From assembly GCA_002327445.1 (NCBI GenBank), contig DCWA01000012.1, positions 83,392 through 147,391 on the forward strand: 64,000 nucleotides of DNA, given 5' to 3'. This document shows, one piece after another, positions 9,790 through 20,796 of the stretch. The DNA comes from Desulfobacteraceae bacterium UBA2174. GTDB lineage: Bacteria; Desulfobacterota; Desulfobacteria; Desulfobacterales; UBA2174. Positions within the stretch are counted from its first letter, which is position 1. Each line of letters starts with the position of its first letter. Below the pieces are notes generated by a model. It was not told the origin of the DNA and ran no database searches. It saw only the letters and a program-made list of their open reading frames with translations. Both the position numbers and the translations under genes were made by a program.

Positions 9790-10164
9790 GGATGATCCAT
9801 CTTTTCGTTTTTTTTCGGGTTGCCCTCATCCTTCATGAATCGCTATCGGATAAATCCGAACCGGCGATCAAGAGCGAATCTCGTCGACGAATCGAGGGCC
9901 GCCACCGGGATGGCCATGGCGATCGCGATCCCCTTCGCCGGTTTCGGCATGGCCTTTCTTACCCCCTGCTTTTCGGGGGCCATTCCGGATGCCTTTGGCC
10001 GGAGAGTGGCAGGATGCGCCTGGCCTTCGCCTCCCTGGCGCTTGCCGGGATGACGGGAGTCCTCTGGCTGGCGTGGTGCGGCCGGGGCGCGGGCAGGTAG
10101 AATCCGGATCTGCGTGTACCGGACCAGGGAGGCCATCGAGGACGAGTTCCCCTTCGCCTCCGGA
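9790..10164. other. Intergenic region between the UMF1-type gene and murB
   Basis: The 375 bases hold no recognisable gene. Short open frames on both strands lack ribosome-binding sites and domains. The segment at about 10018-10055 (GGCGCTTGCCGGGATGACGG core) resembles the ends of the GC-rich dispersed repeats common in such genomes, but no second copy was found in the window. The leader of the UMF1-type gene would lie at the left end. Confidence 0.35.
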
Positions 10165-11130
10165 TCATGCCGGATCGCGCACGATGACGGATTTTATCGG
10201 CTTGTTGGAGAGATACCGGACTTCCGGTTCGAGGCGGATGCCGTAGCGCGCCTGGACCCGATCGGCCATGCGGCGCGCCAGGGAGAGGATGTCGGCGGCG
10301 GTGGCCCCTCCGGCGTTGACGATGATGTTGGCATGGCGCTCGAACACCGCCGCACCGCCAGAGTGCATCTCCTTGGCGCCGCAGCGGTCCAGGATCAGAC
10401 CGGCGGCGACGCGCTGGGCGCCGGGATTCGGGGGGGGAAGATTCTTGAAAAACGATCCGGCGCAAGGAAGCTCCGGCGGGGGGTGCTTGCCGGCCCGCTC
10501 CCTTTTGATGGCGCCGATGCGGGCCGATAGGGCCGCGGCATCCTCCGGCTGAAAGCCGCCGAAGGTGATGTCGAGCACGATTTCCCCGCGCTGGAGCAGG
10601 TCGCTGTCCCGGTAGCGCACTCCCAGCGCCTGCACCGGCAGATCCGCCACGCTGCCGTCCGGCCGCAGGACCCGGGCGGTACAGACCGTTTCCACCAGGA
10701 GGCGCCCGTAGGCCCCGGCACCCCCGGCCAGGGCGCCGCCCACCGTCCCGGGAATCCCGGCGGCAAAGGTCAGGTCCCCCCAGCCGCGGGCCGACACCGC
10801 CTCGACGAGCCGCTCCAGGGCGACCCCGGCGTCCGCCGTGACCAGACCTTTTTCCGGTTGCCAGCGGAGGGCGCCGTCGCGGTAGATCACCGTCAGACCG
10901 GCCAATCCCTCGTCGTCCACCAGGACGTTGCTGCCGCCGCCGAGCAGGAAAAACGGCGCTCCCAGGCACCGGCAGATGGCATGGGCCGCAACGACCTGCT
11001 CGGGGCGCCCGGTCTCGATGAGAAATTCAGCCGGCCCGCCCACCCGCATCCAGGTCCGGGGCGCCAGCGGCTCGCCCTGGCGAAGGGAGGGGCCGAAGGC
11101 GGCGATCAATTGGTGTCGAAGCGCGTTCAT
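10165..11130 (-). CDS. murB: UDP-N-acetylenolpyruvoylglucosamine reductase
   Basis: Cytoplasmic FAD enzyme that reduces the enolpyruvyl group of UDP-GlcNAc-enolpyruvate with NADPH to make UDP-MurNAc, the second committed step of peptidoglycan synthesis. The 321-residue protein shows the FAD-binding block FFLLGGGSNVLVDDEGLAGL (about residues 56-75), FAAGIPGTVGGALAGGAGAYG (about 120-140), and the substrate and catalytic region PELPCAGSFFKNLPP with the conserved serine (about 230). It is a type II-like MurB, ending shortly after the HANIIVNAGGATAADI motif. The start at 11130 gives MNALRHQLIAAFG. A longer open frame to 11712 is chance readthrough antisense to the neighbouring transporter. An MFS gene lies 20 bases upstream on the same strand. 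Confidence 0.95.
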   Translation of the reverse strand: MNALRHQLIAAFGPSLRQGEPLAPRTWMRVGGPAEFLIETGRPEQVVAAHAICRCLGAPFFLLGGGSNVLVDDEGLAGLTVIYRDGALRWQPEKGLVTADAGVALERLVEAVSARGWGDLTFAAGIPGTVGGALAGGAGAYGRLLVETVCTARVLRPDGSVADLPVQALGVRYRDSDLLQRGEIVLDITFGGFQPEDAAALSARIGAIKRERAGKHPPPELPCAGSFFKNLPPPNPGAQRVAAGLILDRCGAKEMHSGGAAVFERHANIIVNAGGATAADILSLARRMADRVQARYGIRLEPEVRYLSNKPIKSVIVRDPA

Positions 11131-11150
11131 GGAAGGGTTTTTAGCCCGGA

Positions 11151-12368
11151 TCAATCCTCTTTGGCAAAGGAATCCTCGCCGGCACCACCGGTCCGGGGCC
11201 TGCCGGCGATCCCGAAGGCGGCGAGCATGGCCAGGGTGAGGCCGGCGATGGTGAGATAGAGGGTCAACAGACCGAAATGGGCCAGCAGAAAGGTGGCCAT
11301 CATGGGGCCGGCGGCGTTGCCCACGAAGCGGCCCGAATTGAGAAACCCCAGGGTTGCTCCGCTCCCTGCGCCGGCCAGGGAGGCGATCACCAGGGGAATG
11401 ACGCCGGCGATCACGCCCGCCTGCAGCGCGCGGATCAGGGTGAAGGTCCCGACGCCGGTGCTCAGGTACAGGAGGCATTGAAATGCGCATGCCGCCAGAG
11501 CGGCCCCGGCGATGACGGGCCTGACGCCCATGCTTGAAGAGAGCCTCACCAGCAGGGCATTGCCGACGATGGCCGCGGTCGTGTAGATCATCATGATCGT
11601 TCCGGCCATCTTGACGGCTGACGTTTCGGCGAGGCGAAACCCCGCGAGGATCTGCGGGAGGATGCTGGGGAGGAACATGAGGTGAATGGTGCCGACGATG
11701 ATGAGCCCCCATCCGCCCAAAAGGCCGGCGGTCAGCGACCTGCCCGCTCCGGAAGGCTTGGGTTGGGCCGGGATGTCGCGCACGTAGCGGTGGCAGAAGA
11801 AAAGGGCGGAAGAAAGAACGATCAAGGCGATGATGAAGGGGGCGCGGTAGCCGAAAAAGGCCGCGGCGTAGGCGCCCACCGGCGGGCCGATGAGCTGCCC
11901 GGCCGTGAGGGAGTTCTGAAAAAGGCCGATGTAGCGGGGGAGCTTGGACCGGGGTGCCGTCCCGGCGATCAGCACCAGACCGATGGTGGAGACCCCGCCA
12001 AGGACGCCTTGGGTCAGACGCAGGGCCAGGATCAGCGGCAGGCTGGTGGTGAACCCCATGACGAGAAAGATCAGGCCGGTGGAGAACATGCCGTACTGAA
12101 AGAGGATCTTGGGCCGGATGCGGGTGGTGAGGCTCCCCCAGAACGGGGCGGCCACGGCGGCGACCATGGAGTTTCCCCCCATGATCAGGCCCGTCCAGAG
12201 GATGGTTTCCTTCACGTCGTAGCTGCTGACCTTCAGCAGGTAAAACGGCATGAAGGACATGATGCAGTTGAAACAGAAGCCGAGGCCGAACTGGGAAACG
12301 GCGATGAACAGCACGCCCTTTTCGGCGTCCTGATCGTCTCCCGTCTCATCTTTGTTTGCCCCGTTCAT
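11151..12368 (-). CDS. MFS transporter, drug-efflux-like
   Basis: A major facilitator protein of about 405 residues with roughly twelve hydrophobic segments. The motif-A-like loop FWGSLTTRIRPKILFQYGMF follows helix two, and LALRLTQGVLGGVSTIGLVL corresponds to helix four of exporter-type members. The N-terminal tail is short and acidic. The ATG at 12368 was chosen because AAGGGA lies nine bases upstream; ATGs at 12377 and 12410 are also possible. The substrate is unknown. It sits between ahcY (upstream, 61 bases) and murB (downstream, 20 bases) on the same strand, so the three may share a transcript without a functional link. Confidence 0.8.
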   Translation of the reverse strand: MNGANKDETGDDQDAEKGVLFIAVSQFGLGFCFNCIMSFMPFYLLKVSSYDVKETILWTGLIMGGNSMVAAVAAPFWGSLTTRIRPKILFQYGMFSTGLIFLVMGFTTSLPLILALRLTQGVLGGVSTIGLVLIAGTAPRSKLPRYIGLFQNSLTAGQLIGPPVGAYAAAFFGYRAPFIIALIVLSSALFFCHRYVRDIPAQPKPSGAGRSLTAGLLGGWGLIIVGTIHLMFLPSILPQILAGFRLAETSAVKMAGTIMMIYTTAAIVGNALLVRLSSSMGVRPVIAGAALAACAFQCLLYLSTGVGTFTLIRALQAGVIAGVIPLVIASLAGAGSGATLGFLNSGRFVGNAAGPMMATFLLAHFGLLTLYLTIAGLTLAMLAAFGIAGRPRTGGAGEDSFAKED

Positions 12369-12429
12369 GGCTGACATTCCCTTGCCGCCGGAAAGGCCCC
12401 CCGCGGCCACATCCGCCCGTTCGGTCCGA

Positions 12430-13848
<1,419 letters not shown>

Positions 13849-13940
13849 GGTGTTCTCCGTCGGCGATGTTCGGGGAATGAAATGTCAAGCCCGGCCTTGC
13901 CGCGCAGAGCCGGGCGTCTGAACCTGCCAATTTAGACGTA

Positions 13941-13969
13941 TAGCTAAGGAATCCGGTCCCATTTGTCAA
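13941..13969 (-). promoter_or_regulatory. Candidate sigma-70 promoter of ahcY
   Basis: On the minus strand TTGACA (13969-13964) is followed after 17 bases by TAGCTA (13946-13941), about 90 bases before the ahcY ATG. The leader then contains a perfect seven-base-pair hairpin, GCCCGGC/GCCGGGC, at 13889-13915. The leader was compared from memory with the SAH riboswitch pattern and does not obviously match it, so the hairpin is left unassigned. Confidence 0.45.
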
Positions 13970-13990
13970 CCCGCCGGCCGAGCGGGCCGG

Positions 13991-16600
13991 TCAGGCGTCG
14001 GCCCGCCGTTTGAAGTATTTCTCGATCTCCACGGCGATGAAGATCAGCGATGACAGCCCCAGGGCCAGCAGCAGCTCGGTGACGGTCAGCGGCGCCGTCT
14101 TGAACACCCGGTTGAGGGCCGGCAGGTAGATGGCGGCCATCTGCATGGCAAACACCAGCAGGACGGCGCCAAGCAGGTAGATGTTGGTAAAGATGCCGGC
14201 CTGGAAGAGGGAGAGCTTTTCCGACCGGATGGCCAGGGCATGGCCCAGTTGGGTAAGGCACATCACCGTAAAGACCATCGTCTGCCAGTGGGCGTGGCCG
14301 GTGCGGTAAGCCCAGGACTGGGTTCCGAGAACCACCGCTCCCATCAGCAGGCCGACCCAGATGGCGTGAATCCCCAGGCCGCCGCTGAAGATGGACTCCC
14401 GGGGGCTCCGGGGCCTGCGGCGCATCACGTCGCCCTCGGCCGGCTCCATCGACAGGGCCAGGGCCGGCAGGCTGTCGGTGACCAGGTTCACCCAGAGGAT
14501 GTGAATGGGGAGCAGGGGGATGGGCAGGCCGAAGAACGGGGCGAGGAAAAGGGTCCAGATCTCGCCCGAGTTGGTGGTCATGAGATAGCGGATGAACTTG
14601 CGGATGTTGTCGTAGATGATCCGGCCTTCCCGGACCGCCTTGATGATGGTGGCGAAGTTGTCGTCCAGCAGGATCATGTGGGAGGCTTCCTTGGACACAT
14701 CCGTGCCCGTGATGCCCATGGCCACCCCGATGTCCGCCTTTTTCAACGCCGGTGCGTCGTTGACCCCGTCTCCGGTCATGGCCACGAAATCGCCCTTTTT
14801 CTGAAGGGCCTTGACGATCCTGAGCTTCTGGTCCGGCGCCACCCTGGCGTAGACACGGATGCTTTCCACCTTCTCCACCAGCGTGCCGTCGGGCATCGCG
14901 GCCAGCTGCGCCCCGGTCATCACCGGCTCGTCCCCCTCTTTCCAGATCCCGAGCCGGGAGGCGATGGCTCTGGCGGTGACGGGATGGTCGCCGGTGATCA
15001 TCACCGGCACGATCCCCGCTTTCAGGGCTTCCTGGACGGCGGCCCCGGCTTCGGGGCGAGGTGGATCCATCAGGGCGGCCAACCCCACGATGGTCAACCC
15101 GGCCTCGGCGGTGTCCGGGTCGACTTTTTCGGGCAGGGCATCCCACTCCCGGTACGCCAGGCAGATGACCCGCAGCCCCTCGGAGGCCATCTCTTCGTTG
15201 ATCGCTTCCAGGCGGGCCCTGTCGATCGCCGTCGCGCGGCCGTTTTCGAGGATCGCCACCGAACGGTCCAGTATGGCATCCATGGCCCCCTTGGTGAAGG
15301 AAATCAGCTTGCCGTCGGGTGCGGCATGGAAGGTGGTCATCCGCTTGCGGCCGGAATCGAAGGGGATTTCGAAGACCCTGGGGTAGCTGTTGGCCAGGGT
15401 GCGCTTGTCGTAGCCGGTTCCCAAGGCCGCCAGGCAAAGCGCGCTTTCCGTCGCTTCGCCCAGAATCCGGCCATCGGCGTCGAAGCGGGAATCGTTGGAA
15501 AGGGCCATGGCCAGAAGCATCCGTTCGCTGTCCGCCGGCTTCAGGTCCGGTGCCTCCACGACCTGCCCGCCGCAGTAGTACTTTTCCACCGCCATGCGGT
15601 TTAACGTCAGGGTGCCGGTCTTGTCCGAGCAGATGTAGGTGACGGAGCCGAGGGTTTCAACGGCCGGCAGTTTGCGGATGAGGGCGTTGCGTTTCACCAT
15701 GCGGCTCGCCCCCAGCGACAAGGAGATGGTGATGACGGCGGGCAGGGCCTCTGGAATGGCGGCCACCGCCAGCGAAACGGCGGTCAGGAACATCAACAGC
15801 GGATCCTCTCCGCGCATCAAACCGAAACCGAAGATCACCGCACAGATCACCAGCACGACAAAGGCCAGTTTCTTGCCGAATACGGCCAGACGCTTCTGCA
15901 GAGGGGTCTTTTCCTCCTTTTCCTCCTGGAGCATCGTGGCGATTTTACCCAGCTCGGTCTTCATGCCGGTGGCCACGACGACGCCCTTGCCCCGGCCGTA
16001 GGTGACCACCGTGCCCTTGTAGGCCATGTTGCGGCGGTCGCCGATGGTCAGATCCCCCTCGGCTAGGGCGGCGGTTTCCTTGTCCACCGGCACGGATTCC
16101 CCGGTGAGGGCGGCTTCTTCCACCTTCAGCATGGCCGCGGTGACGATGCGCATGTCCGCCGGCACCACCGCCCCGGCCTCCATGAGCACCAGGTCGCCGG
16201 GGACCAGAGTGGCCGCGGGGACCGAGACCACCGCCCCGTCGCGGATGACGGAGGCGTTGGGGGCCGCCATTTTTTGCAGGGCCTCCATGGCTTTTTCGGC
16301 CCGGTATTCTTGGAAAAAGCCGATGACGGCATTCAGCAGGACAATCACGATGATGGCGATGGTATCGACCGCCTCGCCGAGAAACCCGGCGATGACGGCG
16401 GCGACCATGAGGATCAGGATCATGAAGTCGGTGAACTGGGAGAAGAACATCATGAAGGGATGGGGCTTTTCCTTGACTTCCAGCTCGTTGGGCCCCTCAT
16501 CGGCCAGACGCTGGGCCGCTTCCCGGGCCGAGAGGCCGGCCGTGGAGGTGCGCAGCTCGGCGATGACAGCCTCGGCGCTCTTCCGGTACCAGTCAGCCAT
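13991..16600 (-). CDS. P2A-type cation-transporting ATPase, probably calcium
   Basis: An 869-residue P-type ATPase with the full domain order: N-terminal cation_ATPase_N (LSAREAAQRLADEGPNEL), actuator with TGES in AALTGESVPV (about 165), phosphorylation site CSDKTGTLT (about 327), and hinge TGDGVNDAPALKKADIGVAM (about 615-635). Helix four reads AAIPEALPAVITISLSLG, close to the PEGLP calcium site of SERCA-type pumps, and helix six has NLVTDSLPALALSM with the N, T and D of that site. Calcium or manganese export from the cytoplasm is therefore the best inference, though sodium pumps of this branch exist. The gene is monocistronic, and the divergent ABC-exporter operon starts 355 bases upstream. 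Confidence 0.88.
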   Translation of the reverse strand: MADWYRKSAEAVIAELRTSTAGLSAREAAQRLADEGPNELEVKEKPHPFMMFFSQFTDFMILILMVAAVIAGFLGEAVDTIAIIVIVLLNAVIGFFQEYRAEKAMEALQKMAAPNASVIRDGAVVSVPAATLVPGDLVLMEAGAVVPADMRIVTAAMLKVEEAALTGESVPVDKETAALAEGDLTIGDRRNMAYKGTVVTYGRGKGVVVATGMKTELGKIATMLQEEKEEKTPLQKRLAVFGKKLAFVVLVICAVIFGFGLMRGEDPLLMFLTAVSLAVAAIPEALPAVITISLSLGASRMVKRNALIRKLPAVETLGSVTYICSDKTGTLTLNRMAVEKYYCGGQVVEAPDLKPADSERMLLAMALSNDSRFDADGRILGEATESALCLAALGTGYDKRTLANSYPRVFEIPFDSGRKRMTTFHAAPDGKLISFTKGAMDAILDRSVAILENGRATAIDRARLEAINEEMASEGLRVICLAYREWDALPEKVDPDTAEAGLTIVGLAALMDPPRPEAGAAVQEALKAGIVPVMITGDHPVTARAIASRLGIWKEGDEPVMTGAQLAAMPDGTLVEKVESIRVYARVAPDQKLRIVKALQKKGDFVAMTGDGVNDAPALKKADIGVAMGITGTDVSKEASHMILLDDNFATIIKAVREGRIIYDNIRKFIRYLMTTNSGEIWTLFLAPFFGLPIPLLPIHILWVNLVTDSLPALALSMEPAEGDVMRRRPRSPRESIFSGGLGIHAIWVGLLMGAVVLGTQSWAYRTGHAHWQTMVFTVMCLTQLGHALAIRSEKLSLFQAGIFTNIYLLGAVLLVFAMQMAAIYLPALNRVFKTAPLTVTELLLALGLSSLIFIAVEIEKYFKRRADA

Positions 16601-16955
16601 TGCTTTTCATCCTTTCCCGATTCCGTCCCCGCGGAGGAATCGTCAGCGATGCCGTTTCATGTCCTTTGCGGCGCTTTCCGGAGTGTTCAAGCCGCTGCTC
16701 AGGGGAAAACATCGTAGCAGCTAATCCAGACCGGGCGGGACTGTCAAGGTTAAACGGTCCGGCGCCAGAGGGGCGCGGACGCGTTTGACAGACGATGCAA
16801 CGGGTTTATTTTTAACATTTTAATCCCTTTGGCACCCGGGCGGCAGGCTTGACAGCCCTTCCCGGCTTGCCTATAACCGCGGCGTTCGGAACAGCCGGCG
16901 GTGGTTGCCGGCAGGAGGACGGGGGGTGCTCAACACGGCTTTCAAGGACAAGACC
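16601..16955. other. Divergent intergenic region between cation ATPase and ABC exporter
   Basis: The 355 bases carry two plus-strand TTGACA hexamers. The one at 16849 pairs with TATAAC and is listed separately. The upstream one at 16785-16790 pairs with TATTTT at 16807 (spacing 16), a possible second promoter. The minus-strand promoter for the ATPase was not identified. No coding potential was seen. Confidence 0.45.
16849..16877 (+). promoter_or_regulatory. Sigma-70-like promoter of the Gld-type ABC operon
   Basis: TTGACA (16849-16854) and TATAAC (16872-16877) are separated by exactly 17 bases and lie about 80 bases before the ATG at 16956, so the match to the consensus is eleven of twelve positions. 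This is the best promoter found in the window. Confidence 0.7.
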
Positions 16956-17891
16956 ATGATCCAGGTCGAGGCGCTGACCAAGCATTTCGGAACCTTTCGG
17001 GCCGTCAACGGCATCAGCTTCAACATCGCCCGGGGAGAGATTCTCGGGTTGCTCGGACCCAACGGAGCCGGCAAGACCACCACCCTGCGCATGCTCACCG
17101 GCCTTCTCAAGCCGACTTCCGGCACCATCCGGGTGGCGGACAAGTCCATCGCGGACGAGGCGCTGGCCATCAAGCGGATGATGGGGTACCTGCCCGAATC
17201 GGCCCCCCTCTACCATGACCTTCTCGTCTTCGATTACCTGCGCTATGTCGCCGAGATCCGGGGGCTGAGAGCGGAGGCGCGGCTCGACCGGATCCGCCAG
17301 CTCGCCGACATCTGCCAGATCGGCGACGTGATGCACAAGCCCATCGGGGTGCTTTCCAAGGGCTACCGCCAGCGCGTCGGGCTCGCCCATGCCATGATGA
17401 GCGATCCGCAGATCCTGATCCTGGACGAGCCCACCAGTGGTCTGGACCCCAACCAGATCGTGGAAATCCGCAGGATCATCCGGCAGATCGGACGGGAGAA
17501 GACCGTGGTGCTCTCTACCCACATCCTTCCCGAGGCCGAGGCCACCTGCGACCGGATCCTCATCATCCACCAGGGCACCATCGTGGCCGACGGCGCCACC
17601 GACCAGATCAAACGCTCGGCCGCCGGTGAGCACCGGATCCACCTGACCCTCGCCAACGCCGACCCCGGGGTGGTGCGCGCTCGGCTGGAGGCAATCGACG
17701 GCGTGGCCGAGGCGATCACCGAAACCCCCATCAACGGTACCCTGCCGGTGGTGCTGGTGTGCCGTGGCGAGGCGGACCTGCGCGGATCCGTGTACCGGGA
17801 AATCCGGCAGACGGGCTGGGATCTGCTTGAATTCTATCAAGAAACCCAGACCCTGGAGACCATTTTCCGCAAGCTGACCCGGGAGGACTAG
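16956..17891 (+). CDS. ABC transporter ATP-binding protein, GldA-like
   Basis: Cytoplasmic ATPase subunit (311 residues) of an ABC-2 type exporter. It shows Walker A GPNGAGKTTT (about residues 36-45), signature VLSKGYRQRVGLAHAM (about 133-148), Walker B QILILDEPTSGLDPNQ (about 154-169) and the switch histidine in STHILPEAE. The C-terminal 90 residues match the extended tail of this subfamily. ATG at 16956 is preceded by AAGGA at seven bases; an open frame to 16905 is not used. The permease starts four bases after the stop, followed by GldG-like and DUF4340 genes, an arrangement known from gliding-motility and related exporters. The substrate in non-gliding bacteria is unknown. Confidence 0.92.
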   Translation: MIQVEALTKHFGTFRAVNGISFNIARGEILGLLGPNGAGKTTTLRMLTGLLKPTSGTIRVADKSIADEALAIKRMMGYLPESAPLYHDLLVFDYLRYVAEIRGLRAEARLDRIRQLADICQIGDVMHKPIGVLSKGYRQRVGLAHAMMSDPQILILDEPTSGLDPNQIVEIRRIIRQIGREKTVVLSTHILPEAEATCDRILIIHQGTIVADGATDQIKRSAAGEHRIHLTLANADPGVVRARLEAIDGVAEAITETPINGTLPVVLVCRGEADLRGSVYREIRQTGWDLLEFYQETQTLETIFRKLTRED

Positions 17892-17895
17892 CGCG

Positions 17896-18600
17896 ATGCC
17901 CCAGGCATGGTTTGTCTTCAAGAAGGAAGTGACGGCCTACTTCGCCTCACCGGTGGCCTACATCGTCATCAGCATCTTCCTGCTGGTGACCGGATGGTTC
18001 TTCTTTTCCACCTTCTTCATCTTCAACCAGGCGGATCTGCGGAATTTTTTCGCCATGCTGCCGCTGATCTTCGCCTTCGTCGTGCCCGCCATCGCCATGC
18101 GCCTGTTTTCCGAGGAGCGAAACGTCGGCTCCCTCGAAACGCTTCTGACCCTGCCGGTGACCCCGCTGCAGGTGATTGTGGGCAAGTTCGCCGCCGCCGT
18201 GGCCTTCGTGGCCGCCATGCTTCTGCCCACCCTGGCCTACCCGGCGAGCATCGGCCTCATCGGGCGGCTGGACTGGGGGCCGGTGGTCGGCGGTTACCTC
18301 GGGGCCATTCTCCTCGGGGGCGCCTTCGCCGCCGTCGGCCTGTTCGCGTCATCGCTGACCCGGAGTCAGATCATTGCCTTCATCGTCGGCACGGCGATCT
18401 GTTTCGGCCTGACCCTCATCGGCCGCATCCTCTTCTTCCTGCCTGAAACGATCGTCGGGGTGCTGGCGTATCTCGGGGCGGATCATCATTTCCAGAACAT
18501 CGCCAAAGGGGTCGTGGACACCCGGGACCTGGTGTACTTCGCCAGCGTGACGTTCGTCGGACTCTACGCCACTCATCTCAGTCTCCGGGAAAAGAACTAG
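17896..18600 (+). CDS. ABC-2 type permease, GldF-like
   Basis: Membrane subunit of 234 residues with six predicted hydrophobic helices, starting with the typical cytoplasmic WFVFKKEVTAYFASPVAYIV and continuing through the family motif AMRLFSEERNVGSLETLLTLPV (about residues 70-92), which contacts the ATPase. It sits between the ATPase gene (4-base gap) and the GldG-like gene (12-base gap). Together they make an export or membrane-remodelling machine in the inner membrane. No substrate can be assigned. Confidence 0.9.
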   Translation: MPQAWFVFKKEVTAYFASPVAYIVISIFLLVTGWFFFSTFFIFNQADLRNFFAMLPLIFAFVVPAIAMRLFSEERNVGSLETLLTLPVTPLQVIVGKFAAAVAFVAAMLLPTLAYPASIGLIGRLDWGPVVGGYLGAILLGGAFAAVGLFASSLTRSQIIAFIVGTAICFGLTLIGRILFFLPETIVGVLAYLGADHHFQNIAKGVVDTRDLVYFASVTFVGLYATHLSLREKN

Positions 18601-18612
18601 GAGAATCTCCCG

Positions 18613-20796
18613 ATGCCGACGTTCAAGGCCGCAACCTACGCCAAATTTCTCGTTTATCTCGTGGTGGTGCTGTTGATCAACATCGCGGGGCTGACGCTGT
18701 TCGCGCGTTTCGATCTCACGCGCAACGACCTGTTCAGCCTGTCCGAGGCGAGCCGCAAGGCGGTCGCCTCGCTGGAGGAACCGCTGACGATCAACGTGTT
18801 CTTCACCCGCAGCCTCCCCGCCCCCCACAACGGCACCGAGCGCTACCTGCACGACCTGCTCTCCGAATACGCCCGTCTCGGCGGACGCCATTTCAACTAC
18901 CGCTTCTACGACGTGAGCCCCGATGCGGGCGACATGACGGCCGCGGCGGAGGAAAACCGGCGCCTGGCGAGCAACTACGGCATTCACCCGGTGCAGATTC
19001 AGGTGGTCGACCGGGACGAGATCAAGTTCAAGCAGGCCTACATGGGGATGGTGATGATCCACGGCGACCTCATCGAACGGCTCGACGCCATCACCAGCAC
19101 CGACGGTCTCGAATACCGCATCACCACCGCCATCGAAAAGATGAGCCGGAAGAGCGGGGCGCTGCTGGCGCTCGAAGACAAGATCCAGGTGCAACTCTAC
19201 CTTTCCAGGAGCCTGCTCCCGGTCGCCCCGCTCATGGGGCTCAAGGACCTGGCCAAGCTTCCGGAAACCGTGGGGCAGGTCGTGGAACGCCTCAACCCCG
19301 GACACTACCGGAAACTCAGCTACGAAACCATCGCGCCTCCCGCCGGAGAGGACCCGGTCGAACTGGGCAAGTCCCTGGACATCATAAGCCTCCAGTGGCC
19401 AGATACGCCCGAGCACAAGGTGTCGGCCGGCAGCGGGGTGGTGGGACTGGTGCTGCGCCATGGCCAGCGGCACCTGTCGCTGCCGGTGGTTCAAGTGTTC
19501 GAGCTGCCCATCTTCGGCACCCAGTATCAATTGACCACCGAGTCCGACCTGACCGCCATGCTCGAAGACGGTATCGAATCCCTCATCGACATCAACGCCG
19601 ATATCGGCGTCCTGGCCGGCCGCGGCACCCTGCCGCTGGTGGAACCACCGGCCCGGGGGCCTTCGGGTCGGCCCGAGGAAGCCGACATCACCGCCTTGCG
19701 GGACTTGCTGAGCCAGAATTACAGCCTCAAGACGGTGGATCCCGCCGACCAGGGCATGGGGCCAGGGGGCGAAACCCTTCTCATCCTCCGGCCGCGGGAG
19801 AAACTGACCGATTTCGACCTGTACCAGATCGACCAGTTCCTCATGCGGGGGGGCAGTCTCTTCATCGCCATGGACGCTTTCAAGGAGACCTTTCCCGTCG
19901 GGGGCATGCCGGTCTACCAGCCGGTGGACACCGGCCTGGAGCAGATGCTGGCGCACTGGGGGGTGAAGATCGATCCCTCCTATGTGATGGACGAGAAATG
20001 CTACCGACAGAGATTGCCCCGGGACATGGGCGGCGGAGAGCAGACGATTCATTTTGCGCCGCTGATCGAAAACCAGAATATCCACCAGGACTTGCCGTTC
20101 ATGAAACACATCCGCGGCCTGGTGGCCTTCCGCGCCTCTCCCCTGGAACTCGACCGGCAGCGCATCGAGAATCTGAAACTTTCGGCCGAGGTCCTCTTCT
20201 CCTCGTCGAACCGGTCCTGGCGGATGCGCGAGCCGATCAATCTCAACCCGATGCTGTCCACGCCGCCCCCGGAGAGCGAACTGGAGGGACCGCTACCCTT
20301 GGCGGTGCTCATGGAAGGGGAATTTCCCAGCTATTTCGAAGGGAAACCCATGCCGGTGCGCCCGGCGGCCCCGGAGGCCGAGGCCGCGGGGGAGGGACCG
20401 GCGCAGCGGGCCGGCGCACCGCCTGCCCTAAAGGGGGTTGCCGATGCCGGTGCCTTCATCGCCAAGGGGCGCCCGGCGAAAATCTTTGTCATGGCCAGCG
20501 CCGAGATGCTCACGGACAAGATTCTCGACCCGGAAGGGCGGAGTCCCAACAGCATTTTCATCCTCAACGCCATCGACCATCTCAACCGCCGGGAGGACAT
20601 GGCGCTGCTGCGCAGCAAGGAACAGCGCTTCAACCCCCTGGATCCGGTCGCCCCCGAGGCCCGAACGCTGGTGAAGGCGTTCAATATCGCCGGGTTGCCG
20701 GTTCTGGTGGTCTGCGCCGGGCTGGTGGCCTGGTTCTATCGCAGCCGGCGCAAGCGCCGCATTGAGAACATGTTTCGTCAGGAGGGGGCGAGCTGA
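18613..20796 (+). CDS. GldG-like ABC accessory protein
   Basis: A 727-residue protein with an N-terminal membrane helix (FLVYLVVVLLINIAGLTLF), a large periplasmic part and a C-terminal helix (IAGLPVLVVCAGLVAWFY) followed by a basic tail (RSRRKRR). The N-terminal region (FDLTRNDLFSLSEASRKAVA, then LTINVFFTRSLP) is characteristic of the ABC-associated GldG family, with the central GldG-type fold containing LFIAMDAFKETFP. A proline- and alanine-rich linker lies at about residues 580-605. It overlaps the DUF4340 gene by one base (TGATG). It probably extends the exporter into the periplasm; the molecular role is unknown even in gliding bacteria. Confidence 0.87.
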   Translation: MPTFKAATYAKFLVYLVVVLLINIAGLTLFARFDLTRNDLFSLSEASRKAVASLEEPLTINVFFTRSLPAPHNGTERYLHDLLSEYARLGGRHFNYRFYDVSPDAGDMTAAAEENRRLASNYGIHPVQIQVVDRDEIKFKQAYMGMVMIHGDLIERLDAITSTDGLEYRITTAIEKMSRKSGALLALEDKIQVQLYLSRSLLPVAPLMGLKDLAKLPETVGQVVERLNPGHYRKLSYETIAPPAGEDPVELGKSLDIISLQWPDTPEHKVSAGSGVVGLVLRHGQRHLSLPVVQVFELPIFGTQYQLTTESDLTAMLEDGIESLIDINADIGVLAGRGTLPLVEPPARGPSGRPEEADITALRDLLSQNYSLKTVDPADQGMGPGGETLLILRPREKLTDFDLYQIDQFLMRGGSLFIAMDAFKETFPVGGMPVYQPVDTGLEQMLAHWGVKIDPSYVMDEKCYRQRLPRDMGGGEQTIHFAPLIENQNIHQDLPFMKHIRGLVAFRASPLELDRQRIENLKLSAEVLFSSSNRSWRMREPINLNPMLSTPPPESELEGPLPLAVLMEGEFPSYFEGKPMPVRPAAPEAEAAGEGPAQRAGAPPALKGVADAGAFIAKGRPAKIFVMASAEMLTDKILDPEGRSPNSIFILNAIDHLNRREDMALLRSKEQRFNPLDPVAPEARTLVKAFNIAGLPVLVVCAGLVAWFYRSRRKRRIENMFRQEGAS

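Noticed and set aside
13889..13915. Possible SAH riboswitch in the ahcY leader
   Set aside because: Only one GC hairpin is visible and the conserved core of the riboswitch was not found by eye.
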